Origin: Lycorma delicatula
Lineage: Eukaryota; Arthropoda; Insecta; Hemiptera; Fulgoridae
Assembly: GCF_047948215.1 (NCBI RefSeq)
Contig: NC_134460.1
Span: 126,121,324 to 126,185,323 of the forward strand
Length of the DNA: 64,000 nt
Direction: 5' to 3'
Positions within the stretch are counted from its first letter, which is position 1. Every line of letters starts with the position of its first letter. The notes under the pieces are model-generated. The model ran no database searches and was not told the DNA's origin. It saw only the letters and a program-made list of their open reading frames with translations. A program made the translations under genes and the position numbers. Positions 57,236 to 64,000 of the stretch are shown piece by piece.

Positions 57236-60169
57236 AAGTACTCAACTTACCTCATGTTTTAGTATTATTACTGTCTGGTAGTTTCTTTTGTGTGTTGTGT
57301 AGGCAGTTGATAGCTGGTAATGCTGATGAACATACTTATGTTTTCATTAGGATGAATAGTCTCTGAATAGTTGGGTTGGGTTTATGAGGAAATGTTTCAA
57401 ATGAAGTTTGTTAATGAGTTGAATATATTGCATTTTATAACAAAATATGGTGATTGTTTTATAAAAGCAGCTGAGTGATATTTTGTCACAGAAGTGTGTT
57501 TCATTAATATGTACTGTAACATTTTACACATAAACAAACATAGACATATATATATGTTAACAATAAAATTGTTTTTGTATATGTATTATGCATTCATAAA
57601 TGACATATAGTAGTAAAAATAATTAATTTTTTATGCTCATTTGAATAATGAGTGTTCAGTAAATGTAAAATAAATTTGGTTACATGTTTGTATTTATATG
57701 ATGTATTTTTTTTAAATTATCGTTGGTTAGCATGTACATGAATTTGTGGGAAACAAATACCTTCATGTTAATTTGCTGAACATGTAAGGTTCATTTAGAA
57801 CCCCGAGTTACATCTTTAAAACTTAAGTTGGAGGGTTTTTGATAAAATTTTAATCCTTTCTTATATGATATATTGAAGTTTTACAATTCAAGGAATTGGA
57901 TAAAGTATCTACCTGCCATAGGAAGTTTTTTTAATAAAAAATATTCTAATTGTTTTCTTGAATTATCTACCCAGTAGTTATAATATAAAAACTTTATTAT
58001 ATAACACAGAGGTTGAGACTAGCAAATTTCTTCCTAGAATAAGCAAGCAGAAAAAAATGTAATTGTTTGTTTATTAATTAATAAAGGTAATATTATTGAG
58101 ATTTCAAACTTTTGATTGATAAAAAGAGATTTATCTCTAAATTGAAGATCAAATACAATTGTTAGGGATTTTTTGTGTATAAGATTATAAATAAAATAGT
58201 TACATTTTTGTAGAATTAAAACAAATCAGAATTTAAAAGAAAAAAAGGGTACTGGGAAAGAATAAATTGAAATTTATTTTGTTTAACAAAGAAAAAAACA
58301 TAAATGTACAATAATTTAATAAAAAAATAATAATTAAAGTGTAATGCTGTGCATGGCTTTCCCCTTTTAAAAATTAATTTTTATTGTATTATAATTAAAT
58401 TTCATAGAAAAAAATCCTGATATTTCCCCTTTTTGAATTTCTGTTGTGCTACATACCCATTAAAATTAGATGGGAGTATTATTTTCAGCATAAACAGCCA
58501 AGAGTTTGTACTAACGTAATAGGCAGTCATTATGTTTTTGTCAATCATGAATCAAAGTACAAAAATTTCTAGTTCAAATACCATACCGCATGATAGTGAA
58601 GAAAACAAAAAATGTTATTCATTTAAAAATGAAGTGAATTGCACTGCAAGCTGATCAGCCAACAAATTTAGTTGATTGGAAAGACGTATTGGCATCACTA
58701 GCTATCAACTGAAACAATTCTGTATAATTTATAAATGTTAAATTCTAAACAGAATAAATTAAATTAAACTGTTTCAAAAACCATGAGCATGTTAATAGTG
58801 AACCATACTTATTAATAAATCTAATTTCTTGTTTACTTTATAAGTTATTGATTTCAATTCAGACTATCAGTAATTCATCACTTTAGATCATTATTTACGG
58901 TTATTATAAAGATCCTTGAAGCCTGTCCATTTTTATGATCAACCTATGATGTTTTTCCTCTGACATTTATTTGATATTATTTCATTTTCAGGTATTTACA
59001 CATAAATATAACCTCTTATTTTCTTATTTTGCCCTATTAATGTTATATATTAATTGTTTCCCATTAACATAATATATTTAAAATAGCTTTTGTTGTTATA
59101 TTTTGATAACAGTTATAAATTATATCCTAATTCAATACATTTTATTAGGCTTAAAGAGAACATGTAAATTTTACTCTGTTAAAAAATAGTTTTTTATTTT
59201 CAAAAAGAAATTAAAACTTCATCAAAATCCACCTGTTACAACACTTAAGATTTTAATTAAGCAGTTGGTTTAAATTTACAGTGTAATTTATTTATTTTTC
59301 ATGACCAGAAAAAATGTAATAGAAAAATATTTTATGATAACATTTTCTGTTGATTTTACAGTATGAGGAATTTGAATAAAATATTTATTTTAGAAATAAA
59401 TAAATATGTATATATACATATATGTATATATTTCCATTTTTAAAACTTATAATTACTTTTTAAACATTTGCAATTACATCATGTTAATATTTTTATTACA
59501 CATATGATAATTGTGTAATAAATATTTTAAAGGTTAGTTTGTTGTTTTTTTTTAATTTTTTTTATGAATTGTAGTATAAGTAGAAAAATTACTTTTAGGC
59601 ATATTTATAATAATTATGGTGCTTGTCAATTTTATATCTTTTTCTGTAAAATATTCAAAATGATAAATTGTGATACTTAAGGGTTGCATTCATGAAACTA
59701 TTTATTTGCCTTGTCTTTTTAATATAGAAATGTGAAGAAATTTTGAAATATTTATTGATTATAATATAAATAACCATACTTTCGATTTTTTTTTTCATAA
59801 TGGAATTTCTTTTCTCATAAATATGGTAAATCTTAGAGATTTATGGTTATTTTTTTGGAAGAAGATTTGTGGTTACTATGTTTTGTGTGTTTTTACTCTT
59901 AATGAAAGGAAAGGTATAAGTATATTTTGACATTTTTTTGTAATCTTAGCAAAAACAAATGTGGTGTTCTTAACTTATTTATTAACTGTAGAAATTATAA
60001 AAAATAGCACTGCTTTTACTTACATGACTGGTAGTTAGCTAAACAAGTATATTAAATATTGTTAAGAGCGATATAAAAGTTAAGAGTTATTAAAAAAATT
60101 CATATTGTAGCTTTTAATGTGAACTATATATACCTTTTCTGTGCAAGAAAACTATTTTATGCATTTATA

Positions 60170-60202
60170 ACTATTTCTAAATATAACGCATTTAGAAATA
60201 GT
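60170..60202. repeat. Perfect 13-bp hairpin
   Basis: ACTATTTCTAAAT, spacer ATAACGC, ATTTAGAAATAGT. Confidence 0.8.
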
Positions 60203-61444
60203 CACATTGTTTTCATCGTATCCTACAACTTTGTTCTCTTTCACAAACTTTCTAACTATTTTTTTTCAATGTGCATGTAGTTTTGTTTGTTGGCTAGTGT
60301 TTTAAATATATTTTATTCATGTTTCTAAAACATGATTTATGATTGGCTATAGATTACAGAAAATAAATAAATAAATGTTAAAAATTAGTCTTAAGTTGAA
60401 TGTTTATTCTATTTCAAAATTCAGAAAATTAAGCTAGTTCATACTTTACTTGTTACCTTTAAAATAATATTAAAGAATTGAATACAAGTACTGATTTTGT
60501 TTTGTGTTTACAAAGTTATTTAATGATTCACAATTTTGTTTGAATAAATACATCTCTATGTTTATTAATCATTCTAAATGTTTGTTCATCTGTATAAATC
60601 TTGGTCATATCAGATTCATTTAAATGGATTTTTTCAGCAAGTCTGTTTTCATAAACATAAAATACATTTTGTTAATTATCTTCCAAACCTCTGGTTGTAA
60701 GAAACCAAAATTTTGCTGGAGGTATTACTAAGAAATCTTTTTAGTGGACAGTGAAGAATAAATGTTTAGTGTAAAATTAATAAACTAAATGTAAAGAAAT
60801 TAAATAACTAATATTTGATTTTTCATTTTCTTACTTAATGGAAAGAAGATAAATCATATGTTTTGGTTTATTATTGCTTAGTTTCAGCATTTTGACGAGT
60901 TAAACATATTTTTCAGTTGCTATGTTTACTTTTATCAATAAATGTTAAATGTTTTAATTCATTTTTGTTGTTGTGTGTATTCTTCATAGTTATTTACAGC
61001 AAATCCAAAAAAAAATCTTTATAAGACTTGATTTTTCGGTAACATCCCATAAGAGTTGAACTGCATAAACATAATCGGGAATTTAATTTACTTGTTCACT
61101 GTTACATTATATCCTGTACAATCTAACTGTAGGAAATAACATCTTTGCAGATGTTATATTTAGATTTTGTTAAAAAATCTAAGATCGCATTAACAAATCT
61201 TATTAAAAATTGAATATGTGAGTTTTTCTGTTAGTTTTTCATAATTTATTCTTTATGCAGTTAGGATATGTATGACTTACACAACCTACCAGGAGATTCT
61301 GAGAAGTTAGAATTAAATTCACTCCTATTATAAATTTTTAATTCTTTTTTAAATGATTATTTGGCATTAGTTTTCTTAATTTGAAATGTAAAGTAATATA
61401 TTAAAAATAATCTTCAGTGAAACATATGGGTATTGTAATAATAC

Positions 61445-63400
61445 AGGATGTTCAACTTCAAAAGAGGCCCCCATCATTTAGTCTATAAATAATAGTTTGT
61501 TGGTAAACACTTACATAATAATTTATAGAAGGTGTTGAAAAAGATCCATTTTATCTACTTGTCAGTGTAATTGAGATTGGCATTGGTAATGTGTCTTCAA
61601 TAAACAATTTATTCTAAGTAACCTCACAGAAAAAAGCTTGGGCTGTCAGATTGGGGGGATCTTGGCGTAATCCTTTTGAGATGATTTTTCCATAGAAAAA
61701 ATCCTGTAGCAACTCCACGGTAGAACAAGATCCAAGGCAAATGGCATTGTCCTGTTGCAACCAGCAGTCATACTCATCCTCTTGCAGTAAGGTTATGAAC
61801 TATTGGATAATTTCTTAGTAGATGGCATCCACAGTTTTTTTTTAAAAAACTAGGGTCATATTATTCATCTCCTTGAAACGGCACACCATTTGCCTATTTT
61901 GTGTGGGTGTAGGAGAGATTCAAAGAAAATGTGCAGCTTTTCAGTACCCCCATGTCCATTAGTTCTGACTATTAACATAACCACCAAAGTGAAATTGTGC
62001 TTAATCTGTGAAAGACACCTGATCTAAAGTGGTAATATTGCCTTTAGAAGTTCTTGAAACATTGACAGTAGTCAATCCATTTAAAGTGACCCAAGGGTGG
62101 TTGCTAGACCAATTAAAAAAAAAAAAAAACTTTAAACTTACCACTTGTTTCCTACATGTCTCAGGACCTTAAAACTATTTTTTTTTTAATTTTTTATTTA
62201 ATCAGTTTACCTTTGGTGGTCATTTTTGTTATGGTGCACACAACTATTTTTGTGATTGTAAGAGTATGGAAAAAATCATAACTAAAAAACTATTGGTCCT
62301 GGAAGGATGAAACAAAAAGCAATTTATCCACATTTTTTCAAGGTAAAAACTGGTGCGGTGGTAAATTTACTTATCTTTCTTCTTTCTATGAGAAAATTAC
62401 CAATGAAGTTGAACATGAAAAACTGTGAAATTTCACAGTTTTATATTTTTCAAGAGGCAGGGTGGAATTCAAATTTTGAATTTAAAAAAAAATTAATTTT
62501 CAAAAATTTGTAAAGATTTAGGGGTAAGTATATTACCATTAATATTATTTATGGTAAAACTACAAACACATACCTAAATATAAAAAAATAATTTAAGCTG
62601 TATATGTCTTCCTCGCCTCTTAAAAAGAATTACCAAAAATGAAATTTCACCGTTTTTCATATTCATCTTTATTAGTAATTTTGTCATAGGAAGAAGAGAG
62701 ATAAGTAAATAATCACTGGCCCAATTTTTTCCTTGAGAAAATATGATTAAATTGCTTTTTGTTTCATCCATCCAGGACCAATAGTTTTTTAGTTATGTTT
62801 TTTCCGTAAACTCTTACAATCACAAAAATAGGTGTGCGCACCATAACAAAAATGGCCGCCACAGGTAATTGCTTAAATAAAAAAAAAAAATAAATAAAAA
62901 TAGTTTTATGGTTCTGAGACATGTAGGAAACAAGTGGATAAGTTTCAGTTTTTTGGAATTAGTCAAGCAATCAGCTTATTTTTTTTCAGGCACTTCAAAT
63001 GGATTGACAGAGTAGTGAACCCTTTTAGCATAATCAGTATTAGTTAGCTCATAGAAAATCTGCATTCGATATGAGTAGAATTTTTGCTTTCTCCTTACTA
63101 CAGTGTGTGCTGCATCTAGTGAAATATTCTTTTCCCGGCTTAGTCTCCGCAAACATTTATGAGGAGATCTTGTAACTGCCGCTTTAATGTCCTGTACAAC
63201 CTGCATCGTTAAAAGTGTTCTTTCAGGCACGTTTCTGGTCTAATATCAAACTTTTTTAACTAACTTTTGAATAATACTTTTCACTGGTGTTTCCTTTCCA
63301 AATTTCTTCCAGAACTTTCGTCGACACACAATATGAGATTTCATCTCTAAATAAGTTTCCGTCATGGATACGTGTTCAGTTAACATATAACCAATTTTAA
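61445..63400 (-). pseudogene. Tc1-like transposase gene split by a foldback element
   Basis: Read on the minus strand. Start region (63360-63240): KSHIVCRRKFWKKFGKETPV. Then PERTLLTMQVVQDIKAAVTR, KCLRRLSREKNISL and YRMQIFYELTNTDYAKRVHY (63228-63020), covering the DNA-binding region. After the foldback insertion come NITTLDQVSF (about 62035), a DEAQFHFGG-type first-aspartate region in a broken frame, GVWCAVS-like sequence and LQQDNAICH (about 61760), the second catalytic D. The third D motif is degraded (PPNLTAQAFF). The last part runs into AT-rich sequence near 61450. Disabled by stops and frameshifts as well as the insertion. Confidence 0.75.
62072..63007. mobile_element. Foldback element derived from the 45.9-kb transposon
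   Basis: Two arms of about 440-470 bases meet near 62520 with almost nothing between them. The ends are TCAATCCATTTAAAGTG and CACTTCAAATGGATTGA. Arm blocks match the long TIRs at 45854 and 49995, for example CATGTCTCAGGACCTTAAAA, GGTCCTGGAAGGATGAAACA and GTTGAACATGAAAAACTG. Flanks GACAGTAG (62064-62071) and CAGAGTAG (63008-63015) fit a mutated 8-bp target duplication. It has no transposase and would need one in trans. The ORFs inside lie in the arms and are not genes. Confidence 0.85.
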
Positions 63401-64000
63401 CAAACAACACACAATTATGCAACTTTGTTTAAAAGCCAGTGTTCAACACGAACTGGTAATAATCAAATGTGCAAGCAGGAAACAGTTCTTCCCTCTCCAA
63501 CTCCAGTCATATCAACATCTTGCACAATATTTTATCTGTCTCATGCCAGTATATGCATTTTAACAAATATGCATTTAATGTAACTACTGTGTGATGTTAA
63601 TTAATTATTGTTAGTATCTAATTAGTTTTAGATACGTAGATCTGATTTATGATATAGATTATGTGATTATTAGGTCATTTTTTTATACTTTTTTCTTTTT
63701 CATATTTATCGCATATAATGTGTGATTGCCATACCACCTGCATTTTGTATAATCAGAAGGTTACTTATTAATTTTTTTATTCATTTTTTGAGATTTATAT
63801 TAGCGAAATTTGTTATAATTTTAATAATCAGCAGCCTTTCTGATATTGCCCTACTGTAGGGAATATGAAATGGAAATTTGTATGTAGCTTATGTAAAATA
63901 TTTAGATATGATAAACATTCCAACCTACAATCTCTAAATAATGTGTCGTATTTAATCTCACGTATAATAAATAAAAATAAGAATAATTATATTTTTACTT
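63401..64000. other. No recognised gene
   Basis: AT-rich end of the window. The outer terminus of the Tc1-like element was not found here. Confidence 0.45.

Larger units (their letters stand above)
56869..61440. other. AT-rich stretch with no recognised gene
   Basis: Only small palindromes (57210-57235, 60170-60202) stand out. No exon of the RG-rich gene could be recognised. Confidence 0.5.

Overview
This is an AT-rich eukaryotic nuclear window from an arthropod, most likely an insect and perhaps a hemipteran. The reasons are GT-AG introns, tRNA-derived SINEs, CCHC-type LINE ORF1s, hAT and several Tc1/mariner-like relics, and transposon proteins of types I know from insect genomes. The taxon is an inference. 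I see no bacterial operons, CRISPR arrays or canonical tRNA/rRNA genes. Most open reading frames here are chance ORFs.

Only two host genes can be supported. One is a complete three-exon TMEM42-like membrane protein gene (exons 29934-30056, 30495-30644, 35629-35772, + strand, 138 codons). The other is the first coding exon of an unidentified gene encoding an Arg/Gly- and Ser-rich, probably disordered protein (41671-42124, + strand), whose later exons I cannot find.

The rest is mostly a graveyard of mobile elements. From left to right: a SINE (0.4 kb); a local duplication (0.85-1.37 kb); an ORF1-only LINE copy on the minus strand (3.9-6.3 kb); a foldback-type repeat (7.5-8.2 kb); a reversed SINE (9.7 kb); a Tc1/mariner-like element with about 540-bp terminal inverted repeats, one of them split by a GC-rich insertion with a 14-bp target duplication (11.0-13.7 kb); the 3' end of a LINE (14.9-15.3 kb); a reversed SINE and a decayed hAT element (19.7-21.8 kb) beside a Tc1/mariner scrap; a ~200-bp tandem array (23.7-24.3 kb); a decayed multicopy transposon gene followed by a ~114-bp tandem array (25.9-28.4 kb); a second foldback repeat (28.5-29.1 kb) just upstream of TMEM42; and a rearranged third copy plus an 869-bp Tc1/mariner relic inside TMEM42 intron 2.

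Downstream of TMEM42 come a decayed non-LTR reverse transcriptase (36.8-37.8 kb, minus), the RG-rich exon, a SINE sharing its 3' tail with the LINE at 3.9 kb (45.0 kb), a 4.8-kb DNA transposon with about 700-bp terminal inverted repeats (45.9-50.7 kb) into which an ORF1-only LINE inserted with a 19-bp duplication, a mariner relic (55.6-56.9 kb), and a minus-strand Tc1-like transposase gene (61.4-63.4 kb) split by a 0.94-kb foldback derivative of the long-TIR transposon.

The strongest observations are the nested insertions with recognisable target-site duplications, the parent/foldback pair of the long-TIR transposon, two ORF1-only LINE copies, and the LINE-SINE 3' tail match. I did not find a clearly new cellular system.
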